Part shown: piece after piece, positions 24,201 to 35,136 of the stretch | Position numbering within the stretch: the first letter of the stretch is position 1 | Layout: every line of letters starts with the position of its first letter | Source: Castor canadensis | Taxonomy: Eukaryota > Chordata > Mammalia > Rodentia > Castoridae | NCBI RefSeq assembly: GCF_047511655.1 | Contig: NC_133395.1 | Coordinates: forward strand, 69,721,910-69,785,909 | Length of the DNA stretch: 64,000 nt | Reading direction: 5' to 3' | The notes under the pieces: generated by a model | Database searches by the model: none | Told to the model about the DNA's origin: nothing | What the model saw: the letters and a program-made list of their open reading frames with translations, nothing else | Translations under genes and position numbers: made by a program

Positions 24201-27200
24201 ACAGAAGAGGAGATCTCCCCAAGAGCAGGCCAGAGGCCAGGTAAACTAGCATTCTAGGGACTGACCAGATTTGCCCCGAACGATAACTTTTGTCATTGGA
24301 CTGGGGACCAGAAGAAAAAGGTAAAACAGAGAAACAGGCTCCACTGTCTAGGAGGAAAATGGCCTTTTGTTTTTTCTGCCATTATGGCTCCTCAACATTG
24401 ATGCCAAGAAGTAGAGTGTGGACAGGAAGTGGGGACCTATCAATCTATAGAAGGAGCCACCTCGCATTCCATCTGGAGGCAGGGGCACTTAGACCTCCAG
24501 TGGCTACCCTTGCAGAGGGCAAGGTCCCAGTTGGGGGCAGGGCTGTCTCCCAGGCTGTCCCCCCTTAAGCATTCTCTGCAGAAGTGCCCCTCCTGTCCAC
24601 CATGGTATCAAGTTCAGGATTCAGGCCTCAGTTGGGTGGGGCCCTCTCTGAGAGCAGCATTGAGGCCATGGTGTCTCTTATCTTTTTCTCTCCTGTTAGT
24701 AAGGTCCCGGACATACACTCATAGTCATAAATACAGACATGGCTAGCTGTATTACTTGGTTCAATGACTTTTCCCATCAACCACAGTCCAAATTTTTTAC
24801 AAATATCTGGGGCTGACTGTTAGAAATTTATCTTTGAGGAGAAACTCTCTCACCTGAGACTCTGAGTCCACTGTGGTATGCTTTCTGATAGCATCCTTAA
24901 GATGCTATAGAAAGGTAAGAGGATTTTTGTTTTGTTTTCTTTTTTAAGTTGTTGCTGTAAAGTAAAGTTGTTATTTTACATTGACACCTGATACTCTGGA
25001 GAGCAGGTCTCTGAACTATTCTGGGCCTCAGTTTCCTCACTTGAAGAATGAGGGATCTGGTCTAGGTTAAACTACATTTTTCCACTATGAGATGGCTGAA
25101 GTGACATTAATACCACTTATCTTCTTTACCATTTATTATTATTTATTTATTTATTTTTAGTAATACTGGGGAATTGAACCCAGGGCTTTGCACATGCTGG
25201 GCAGACATTCTCCCATTGAGCTACTTCCTCAGCCCCAAATATTATTATTTTTTACTTTGGCTGTACTGGGTTTGAACTCAGGACTTTATGCTTGTAAAGC
25301 AGCACTCTACTGCTTGAGCCACATAATCATTTCCAACCTGAGTGGCCTGGGCCAGAACCCATTGCTTTTCTAATGAGATAAGAGTCTGGTCTTGTAAAAG
25401 CATAATATCCTTTCATGTCAGTTGAATGGTTTGGATCACAGAGATAAAGGCTTGGATATATTTGGGCATCAGTACAGCTATTTAGATGTTTTTAAATTTC
25501 CCTTAGATCTGATAACTGGAAGGGGACATATGACTTGCCCTCTTTCTACCATTGCCTGTTGAAGAAGGAAGCACTCATTAAGAGGTTCTGAGTACTGGGG
25601 TGGCTTAGAAGATAGAAATTTGTATAGAGGACCTCAGTTTACTTTTTTACTCTTACAGAAAAGGTCTAATTGGAGTATGGTATTGTAATTTAAGGAGCCC
25701 TGTGAAGGCCACTTCTCTTGGTCACCCAAGGCATACTGAGGCCAGGCCTCAGTACAAAGCTGCCAACATCTACCAGCCAGAAGACTGGAAGATGCAGGTC
25801 CCATCTAGAAAGAACAAAACGTTAGGATCCTGTCTTTTAGCTAACAGCAGGCAGCCTCTTTAATAAAGGCTACCTTTTTAACAAAGAAATCATTTGTAAA
25901 GTTAGAGAAGGGCATTCAGAGGGCATTTCAGGCCAGTAACAGTGCCATATGGGACAACTAGTGTTAATATTTGGAGGGAAAAATTTATGCTGAGGCAAGG
26001 TATAGAAAATTCTAAATGAGAAGTTTAGAGACCACAAGTAATGTCTATTTTGTGATTTCTGGAACTATAACCTTGAGCTAACAATTGACTTACAAGGGTC
26101 TGATGCCCTGAGGTGTGAGGTGGGGCTAGGAGCAGGACTTGTGCAAGGCGCCACTCCCTCCACACACACCTGGGACAAATGACCCTGACTGCCTAGGCCT
26201 GATCCTGTGGCCTGTCGCCCCTCCCCCCTTCCTGTGTTCTCTGCACACGTTTATTCTAGGGGAAGTGGCGGCCGGCCGCAGCCATCGCCATGTGTGGCTG
26301 GCGGCCCAGGATGTACTGGGTCCTCTCTATGGATTTTCTTAGCTATGGAGGCGCTTTTGCTGTGTCCAGGAGCCAGCATCCTGTGCACAGGTGCGCCTGT
26401 TTGCTTTCCCTCCTCCCCTTGTGGGGGTGGAGCTGGAGCGTAAGTGTGGCAGCTGCAGGTTTTTGTAAGCGCTTTTTTAAAGCAGCTGACTTAGTTACTT
26501 TAGACTAAGAGGCCTGGCAAACTAGTTGGAATAACTTAAGTTATAAATACCATGCTACAAGTTTTTCATGGGAGGCAGGGTCCCAGTAAGCCCAGGGAGG
26601 GGAAGGCAGACAGAGACAAAGGACATGTGGTGAGACCATGGAGGAGGCAGAAAAGGTGTCCTGACATCTTAGGTAGGGAGGGGAAGGCACAGCCTAGAGA
26701 CATGACACACGCTTAAGGGATTAGCCATCACCTGTGTCTCTAGGTTGCTCCCATTGATTGGTACTGGCAGGCTTTCAGCAAAACGAAACCTCCACTCTCC
26801 AGTCACCGAATAAAGCATGAGCTCTCTCAGAGCTGGAACCGCCTTGAGGCTAGAATTGGCAAGGAGTGGCTTGCTTAACTCCATGACAGGGGAAGTTTTT
26901 CAGGAAGATAGGAGGAGATAGGTATGGTAAGCAGTGCAAGAAGTCTGTTTACATGGGGAATGAGGAGGTTTGGAGAGGAATTGGCTGATTTAGAAACTGG
27001 TTTATAGGCTGATAGAATCTGTGCAGGGGAACAGAAAGTACAGAGGGAGGGTTTGAAGTCAGAGAGCCAGATTTAGACAGAGATATGAAAAGGCTTGGAC
27101 AAAATGGAATCTCTCCCCATCGTCCCAATCACTCACAGTAGTTATATGTCCCATAAAAGGTTGGGATCTAAAGACCTGAAAAGGGGCCAGTGACTTTGGT

Positions 27201-27919
27201 TGTCTAAAGGATAAGTGGGCCAGATTTGGGTGCAAAAGCGGATCAAATTTTTTGTTTTATATCTGGGGTCAAACCCAAGGTGTCCAAATTATTGAGGAGG
27301 CATCTCAGTGGGGAGTCAGATGGCAAAGAGGAGGTGGCCCCCATAGTGGGAGCCGGTTGAAAGGATATATGGAATCACAGAGCATCCCCACGTGGCTCGA
27401 ATATCCTGAGAACGTACAAGGCACACGAGAAACAGTCATCACTGCATTCAAGTGACTTGTAGGGCCCCTGGGGCCCAGAGGCTGTGGGTCATCCAGTGCC
27501 GGGCTTTGCAGATGGGCCGTGTCCGAGACCGATGACAAAAATAGACCCAAGCCGAACAGAGGGAAGGGAACCCCCCTCTACCATCTGAGTCCCAGAGATA
27601 TCCGAAAAGGTGGGGTGTTTAAACCCCAGAGACACCAAAGGGAGAGACCGCAAAGGGAGCCCAGTAAGGGTATGTGGACTCACCAAAGAATGTCCGGTGT
27701 TGGATGCAAGCAGGGCAATCAGGAGGATGAGTCCTGGCCAGTCAAGTCCTCAGGGTGGTCATGGGGTGAGTTGGAATGGGGGTCCCACCAGAATTAGTGG
27801 GAAGCCCCCATCCGAGTCATGGCACCAAAATGTTGGAAATGTGGGCCCCAAAAGTGACCACGTGGAGAGGAGTGAACTGGCCAAGAGATTCTTTATTGCT
27901 GGGTGGGAGAGGGAGAGAG

Positions 27920-27984
<65 letters not shown>

Positions 27985-30900
27985 AGGGAGAGAGGAGAGA
28001 GGAGAGAGGAGAGAGAGAGAGGAGCAGGAAGGGCAGGGACTTAAATACCCCTCAGTGAGGCTCAGCATGATCTGATTGGTTAGGATCTTATGGTTCATGC
28101 TGATTGGAGGTTGGGGCAGAAGGAGGATTCAAGCTAGACTTGAGGCAGGACCGTGACCCTGGGAAACAGAAGCTTAAGGGTGCAGTAAGAACTGAAACCT
28201 GCCAGCGCCATTATTGCCAACAGTTTCCATTACACAGATGTGTATGTCTGTCCAAACTCATAGGATGGGACCCTTAAGATATGTGCATTTTATTTTATGT
28301 AACTTTTACCTGACAATAAAATAATTTTAGCTACTGATATATTCAATGGTATAGTGTATGGAGTCCACAACTGAATATGATCAAATGGCTTGATGTATGA
28401 GCAGCGGGACAAGATTGATAGATAGATTATAGATAGATAAAAAGAAAGAAAGAAAGAATAAATGTTAATTGTGGAGGCTAAGTGGTAGGAACGTAAGTGT
28501 TCACTGGGTAATTCTTTTAACTTCTTTTTGTGTCTTGGAACATTTTCTTAATAAACATTGAATAAAGGTTTAATAAAATTTTTCATTTTGGAAGAGGTAT
28601 AGTGTATGCTGTTTTTTCCAATAAGTTTTATAACATACCACTTTCCCTGTCACATGATATTCTACTGAATTAATATAACACAGTTTACTTAAGGAATTCC
28701 CCAATGTTGGGTGTGTATGCTGTTTTCCATTTTTTACTAATATACAGCTCTAGTGGGTATCTTTATACAAAATTTTCTCTGTTTTAGATTATCCTTTAAC
28801 GTAGGTATTTATAATGAAAGTACATGTCAGAAGTTATGGAAAGTTTTAAATCCCTTCATACATATGTCAAATTGTTGACTCTTCCATCCTTTTCTGTCCA
28901 GAATAGTTCCTGAGACACCTCTGCACAAAATCCAGAGCCCCCACTGCCCAGTGGAACACTGGGATGTAGAATATATTTAAGTTAATCACTGGCTATATAT
29001 CAAACTCAATTTCTTTTTTTTTGTTGTTGTTTATTCACATGTGCATGCAATGTTTGGGTCATTTCTCCCCCTACCCTCAACCTCTCCTTCTCCCCTCCAC
29101 CCCCTCGCTTCCAGGCAGAAACTGTTCTGCCCTTATCTCTAATTTTGTTGAAGAAAAGACATACGTGTAATAAGAAAGACAAAGCATTTTTGCTAGTTGA
29201 GATAAGGATAGCCATACAGAGAGATTCCTAGTATTGCTTCCATGTACAAATGTGTAACAGCCCAAGTTGATTTATCTCTACCTGACCTTTTCACTAGTTC
29301 CTGATCCCCTTCTCATATTGACCTCTGTCGCTTTTAAGTTTCTGTATTAATTCCTCTGCAATGGGGACATCAAATACTTTCATGTTTTGGGTTTCTTACC
29401 TTTTCCCATACTTCCCATGTGTGCTCTCCCCTTGTCATGTGACCCAAGTCCAACAACATTGCTGTATTTTCCCTAGATCTATAGTCCGCATATGAGGGAA
29501 AACATGATTTTTGGTCTTCTGAGCCTGGCTAACCTCGCTCAGAATGGTGTTCTCCAGTTCCATCCATTTACTTGCGAATGATAGGATTTCATTCTTCTTC
29601 ATGGCTGAGTAAAATTCCATTGTGTATAAATACCACATTTTCTTAATCCATTCGTCAGTAGTGGGGCGTCTTGGCTGTTGCCATAACTTGGCTATTGTGA
29701 ATAGTGCTGTAATAAACATGGGTGTGCAGGTGCCTCTGGAGTAACCTGTGTCACATTCCTTTGGGTACATCCCCAGGTGTGGGATTGCTGGATCATATGG
29801 CAGGTCTATGTTAAGATTTTTAAGAAGCCTCCAAATTTTTTTTCGGAGTGGTTATACTAGTTTGCATTCCTACCTGCAGTGTACAAGGGTTTCTTTTTCC
29901 CCACATCCTCGCCAACACCTGTTGTTGGTGGTATTTCTTATGACAGGGGTGAGGTTAAATCTTAGTGTGGTCAAACTCAATTTCTTATTTAATTTGTCTG
30001 CCACTTCAAAGTTCAGAAAAGTTTAGTAATTTACCTAAGTTTTCAGCTTGCAAATAGAACCACCCTGTATGTGTCAAGGTTATCAGTTTCCAGCACAAAC
30101 AGATGCATAATACTGTTTATAAAATGAGCAGGTGGGTGAGTGAAGGCAATAAGGGCTTAAATCAACTAGATCTGCATTTCCTATGTATTTCTCTTCAGAA
30201 CCATGAAAGATTTAGTTTCCTTCTGATACTAGGCTGGGTGTTCTCATTCACGTATTGATTTATTTGTTCTGTCTGTACCTACCCCAGGGAAAGGAAGCAG
30301 GCTTCTCACTTTCCTTTGGTTTGGGCTACAGAATTACCTGTGAAGTCCATGTTTAAGATGTTGGAAATGTGGGCCAGTCTGTGACAGGTGGATCTGCCTG
30401 TTCTTGTCTGCTAGGTTTCCAGTGTGAATTGCAGAAGGATTTTTATGTAGCATGAGATTCTCAGCTCATGTGGGCAGAGTATGTGCAGGTTTCCCTATTT
30501 GAGGGTGTGTGTTTTTTCCCCAGTGTCTGGCTGTCCTGTACACTGCAGCAGGCCTGGGGTAAGGGAGCTGAGCTGCCATCAGCACAGGCATTGTACCTCA
30601 GTGGCAGTTCTTTGTGAGTATATGAGGAGGTGGCCCAGGAGATTGTGATTTCAGGGCTTGTGAGGGCTGCTGGCTTGTGAGCACATGGCCTCGCTCTGAA
30701 ACACAGATGAGATGGAAAGGGAGACAGTTCCTTTACAACAAATCCAAGAGGAAGGGTTGTTTGTCTTTGTGCACAAAGAAGAAAATGAGACTAACTATTC
30801 CTTACTTACTGCAATTGTTTGATCAGAGAACGAATCAAGTATTGCTGTGAGCAGCTGCGCACTCTCTTGCCGTACACGAAGGGGAGGAAGAATGACACAG

Positions 30901-33900
30901 CTTCAGTTCTTGAGGCAACCGTGGATTATGTGAAGTGTATCCGGGAAAAACTCCCTCCAGCTATTATGGACCAGGTATTCACCTCCCAAAACCTTGACCT
31001 TTATGCTTACAGGCACTGCTTTCCTGCTAGGATTTTATTCCTTTCATTGTTTATAATTGGAAATGTGTGTGTCTTTGTACATGTAAAAAATAGCTATCTA
31101 AGCCTATTTTTATCTACAATCTCTGTGGGGCTTTTTTGTTTTTTGTTTTAGATTGCAGAAGCTTTTCAGAGCAATAAGAGGTTTTGCAAGAAGCAAAAGT
31201 CCACCCACCCATCCCTCCCAGGCTCAGTCATGCTACAATGGTATGAGCAGACTTTTGGGAGTCCAAATTCTGATGGTAGGTGCGTAGGTATTTGTTCAGG
31301 ATCAGTGAATGTTTCCCATTGCTGATACGTATTATTGCAGCACAGTGATAAGCACTTGTGATATTCTCAGGCTCATGCTTCCTTCATCATCTCACTCACT
31401 CTCTGGTGACTCCTGAGGAGCTCAAGTAGAGCTTTGCAGCCCCTGACTGTAATGACAATGACAATCTAGCAGGGGCATGAGGGAGGCCAGTGTTCCTCTG
31501 TCCTAGAGGTAGAAGACCCTGGAAGATCCAGCCTTATTTCAGTTATCAGTCCTTAAAGAAACTCATTGGTACAAAATGAGGCATGCCAAATGATTGCTTA
31601 TTTACTCAGATTTATTGGACAATGTAAACAAAGAAAAACTATAGGGGAGAAGCCAGTCATTCCTAAGGAGAATCATTCACCAGGGGTCCTGTTCCCCCTT
31701 TGTTCTCATACTGGAGGTCGCTCAGGGGTTTTTAGAACTTGAATAACAAAAGAACATTTTAACTCAGCAGTGTTCTTGTTGTGTTCCTGGAGAAATGTGC
31801 AAAGAGACTGTTTTGTCCTTTTCAAGTTTCTTGATAAGCACTAACTCATCTGTGAGAAGGAAGCAGGTCACGGCTAGTAAGTGCTTGAATATATGTTCTG
31901 TGCCTGCTGCAGGGGGCTCCTTTGGATGAAGCTGTGAGAGGTGAGCCTCACCTCACGCCTGTGGCACTCTCCAGGCACTTGGGCCTGCATGGACACCTGC
32001 ACACACCTGGGTCCCTGTGTACTTCATAACCAGGGATCAAGTGTAGTTCGAAGATTGCACAGTGAATTCTTTTCATTTTTTGAGAAAGGGTCTTTATACA
32101 TAGCACAGGCTGGCCTGAAACCTGCTGTGTCACCCAGACTGGCCGTGAGCTTTCTGTCTCCTGCCTCAGCCTCTGCGTGCTGAGATTGCAGGTGTGAATC
32201 ACCATGCTCAGCTGACTGTGAGTCCTTCTATTGTTGTCAACTTGAAAAACATAAAGTGGCTACAGACATGTAAATAGTTATCACAGAAACTGGCTCAAAA
32301 TTGACCATAATTACCGGGAAGTTCATCTTGCTAATAGATGATAAGTTGCTGGTGATCTTGTTGACTTTATTACATAAATAGAATCTAAAGGAAGAGAAGC
32401 AAAACATGGTGATTCATGCCTGTAATCCCAACACTCAGGAGGCTGAGGCAGGAGGATTGTGAGTTCATGACCACCTGGGCTATATAACAAGAACTTGTCT
32501 CAAAATATTTAAAAAAAAAAAGATTCAGAGGTGCAGTGACTCACACTTGTAATCTCAGCTGAGGGAGGCAGAGATTGGGAAGATCATGATTGGAGGCCAG
32601 CCTAGGCAAAAAGTTATCAAGACCCCATATGAACAAACAAAAAGGGGTGTGGTAGTGTATGTCTGTAGTCTCAGGTACACAGGCGGTCCAAGTAGGAGGA
32701 TCATGGTCTGAGAATTGCTCAGGCAAAAAGCAACAAACCCTACCTGAAGAAAATATAAAACCAAGAAAGGACTGGAGGTGTGGCTCAAATGCATGGCTCT
32801 GAGTTTAAACTTCAATACCACCCCAAAAAATAAAGGGAAGAGAAGTACAGTGATCCTCCAGTATACATGGAGGATTGGCTTCAGGACCCCCTGCAGATGC
32901 TCAGATCTCTTTAAATAAAAATTCCACAGTATTTGTATCAAACCTAATACTTTCATTCATCTGTAGATGACTTACAATTCTGATGAAATGTAAATGATAT
33001 GCAAATTGCTTTTACATTATATTGTTTAGGGAATAATAGCAAGAAAAAAGTGTACGTGTTTAGTACAGATGCAATTCTTTTTACGTTTTGTTAGCATATA
33101 TTAGTCCTTCAAGGGGTTTCATTGTGATATTTACATATGTGCTTATGACGTACCTTGATTTTATTCATCCCCTCCGTCATCCTCTCTAGTCCCCAACCCC
33201 CTTTCCTAAAACAATTTCATGTTTGGTACAGATGCAATATTTAAAAAAATATCTTGGCCCATCTTTGTTCTAGATTGGGAGGAATTCACAGGTATGGAGT
33301 GCCGACTGTCCTCTTTATTAATTCAGTACTGACTGTGTACTGGGCATTTATCATGTTAATTTATGTACCTTTTTCATGTGTTTGATTAAATGTCACCTTC
33401 TCTGAGAGTCCCTCTGAACTACTCAGTTAAACCTGCCCACCCAGCCCCACCACACCCAGTGCAGGGCAGCCCTTGTCAACTTTCTCTGCTGGATTTATCT
33501 TCAGAGTCTTTATCCGTGCTAATATTTGTTACTTGTATGTTTTATTTATTGCCTCTCTTCTTCCAGTAGAATGAAAACTCCATGAAGTTAGAGAGCTTAT
33601 TTTTCTCCTATCTTTGTTCAGTCTGTATTTCTTGTACCTAGAGCAATGACTGGTACACAGTAGTACTTGAACAGTGCTTATTATGCAAACATTCATCATG
33701 GAACATGTTTACCCACTGAGAGGCGTTTTTGTTATATGTGTTGTCTAGCCTAAGCATTTCCATGTGCTTGTGGAAATAAGAAGATGGGAAAGAACAGAGC
33801 TAGAGAAAAAGAACACAGCTACCAGTTTGTGCCTTCTATTATTCTTAAATGTTACTACCCATTGAGAAACCAGTATGGTGTGGACTCTAGCCCGAGTGTT

Positions 33901-35098
33901 AGATGCTGGGTGACAGGACTGCCAACCTCCTCAGTCCTGTCTTAGGTGACCTTTCTGCCAACTTCCTCCAAGGGATAGCGTTCTCCCTCCAGAGAGAAAT
34001 GTGCCAGGAATGGCCTTCCCCCTTATTCTTCCCACTAATTCCAAATCCATCCCCTAGTTCTCAGCTTAAATGTCCCTGCCTCAGAGATGGAATTGTATAG
34101 ATAAACAAGATGCAGTTCTTGTTCTTATGGAGCTTCCAAACTGGTGGCAGAGAGGAATACAAACACAAGCTGTGGTTTACCCAGTGTGAGGAGTGCATAG
34201 CAGAGAACATAGTGGGAGCCACAGGAACAAATGAGGTTCCTAGGGTTGGTGTCCAAAGTCAGAAGAGAAAAGGGCCGCACATAGAACACAGCCCTCCTGT
34301 TCACACAGTCAAATAAGACTCAGAATTTTATTAATCACTATAGGCATTTCTCCTGACCTAAGCATGAAGGGAGGAGAATAAGAAAGAAAAAAAAAAAAAC
34401 TGCTTAAAGTAGCTATGACTGAATGTAACACAGGATGATTAAATCAGATGGCAGTCAGGCCACCGGCATATGTCTGTCAGTGCTATTTCTTGTATGTGGA
34501 ATACTGTGCATATTCACAAATACTGCTTCAGGGTTTCAGTGAGTTTGGGTGTCGCATCTCCAAGAGACTGCTCTTGGCAAGACACAAATATGCTAGAACT
34601 GTAGACTTACAGCATGTTCAAACGGGAGAAGATCTGGAAGGCCAATAAGTCAAAACCCCTAATTAATTTTATGTATATACACTTTCCCATTTGGAAAGTA
34701 ATATGAATCTTTTGCTAACTGGCTAAGCTCTTTACCATTCACTTTTATGTATTTCCTTTAAGTCTTTTTCCAGGTATATTTTTCTCTAGTATTGAGCTAT
34801 ATTGGATATCCCATTTCCTCTCCCAATTTTTTTTATTTAACTTTATGTCATATGTGCTATATCCCTCATCACCATTTTAATGGTTTTAATAGTTTATCAA
34901 ATGATTTGTGGGATAATTTTCTTAGCAACTTCTAGCTGCTATATTTAGCATTTCCAGTTTAGGGACAGAAAGATTTTATGTATCATGTTATAGGAAAGAC
35001 TTGTGCACATTCAGGGTTTTCTGTATTTTGGACGTTCTCCTTGGGCTGTGTTCCTGGAAGTAGGTGATGGATGAGTTACAAAATAGAGAACACGAAGC

Positions 35099-35136
<38 letters not shown>

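Larger units (their letters stand above)
22609..27663 (-). pseudogene. ERV internal region, broken gag/pro and unassigned parts
   Basis: About 5.05 kb, read on the minus strand. A matrix-like trace of gammaretroviral gag lies near 27120-27300, a C-rich proline-coding part near 26570-26700 and capsid-like text near 25620-25800. A Cys/His nucleocapsid knuckle-like stretch lies near 24480-24600 and the C-terminal part of a protease near 24110-24180. Stops and frameshifts interrupt all of them. From about 24100 down to 22609 I cannot recognise reverse transcriptase, integrase or envelope, so most of pol and env are deleted or unrecognisable. A SINE pair sits at 25132-25325 and an odd GC-rich block at 26120-26500. 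Confidence 0.65.
21984..28222 (-). mobile_element. Class I (gammaretrovirus-like) endogenous retrovirus, antisense, rearranged and defective
   Basis: The unit is bounded by a 5-bp duplication, GTTTC (21979-21983 and 28223-28227). Right to left it holds: 5' LTR (27831-28222); primer binding site and leader (27660-27830); internal region with gag-like, nucleocapsid-like and protease-like traces; polypurine tract (22595-22608); a shortened LTR (22426-22594); a second primer-binding-site/leader copy (22260-22425); an inverted LTR fragment (22204-22259); and a third LTR (21984-22203). All frames are broken, and most of pol and any env cannot be recognised. It lies in the old sense L1. Confidence 0.88.
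18770..28570 (+). mobile_element. Old L1 (L1M/HAL1-like), sense, split by an ERV
   Basis: Diverged sense-strand L1 text runs in order. Inter-ORF sequence is at 18770-19150, endonuclease-proximal ORF2 text at 19200-20150 ('gttggagatataacaccttt', 'ttgtgttatgcagctaaagc'). RT and later ORF2 text is at 20430-21700 and the 3' end at 21700-21983. After the ERV the 3' end resumes at 28228 ('gtccaaactcataggatggg', 'gtgcattttattttatgtaa'), running A-rich to about 28570. There is no open frame. A SINE is inserted at about 20789-20878. Confidence 0.75.
4387..30826 (+). other. SOHLH2 giant intron (26.4 kb), repeat-filled
   Basis: The intron runs from donor GTGAAT at 4387 to acceptor GATCAG ending at 30826. 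Nearly all of it is transposon sequence, itemised separately: L2 with nested insertions (4545-5950), old antisense L1 (8.1-17.45 kb) containing a younger L1, old sense L1 (18.77-28.57 kb) containing an ERV, and a truncated L1 (29.0-30.0 kb). The stretches at about 5950-8100 and 29990-30820 show nothing I can name. Confidence 0.85.

Noticed and set aside
27610..28098. Open frames up to 144 codons rich in Arg-Glu repeats.
   Set aside because: They come from the (GA)n tract of an LTR and the ERV leader.
30819..31151. A 110-codon frame starting with Met that contains the bHLH.
   Set aside because: The Met is intronic and the end runs past the donor at 30975. Only 30827-30974 is exon.
31241..31246. 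GTATGA as an alternative donor in the SOHLH2 exon.
   Set aside because: It leaves phase 2, which neither 31913 nor 35916 accepts; 31276 fits.
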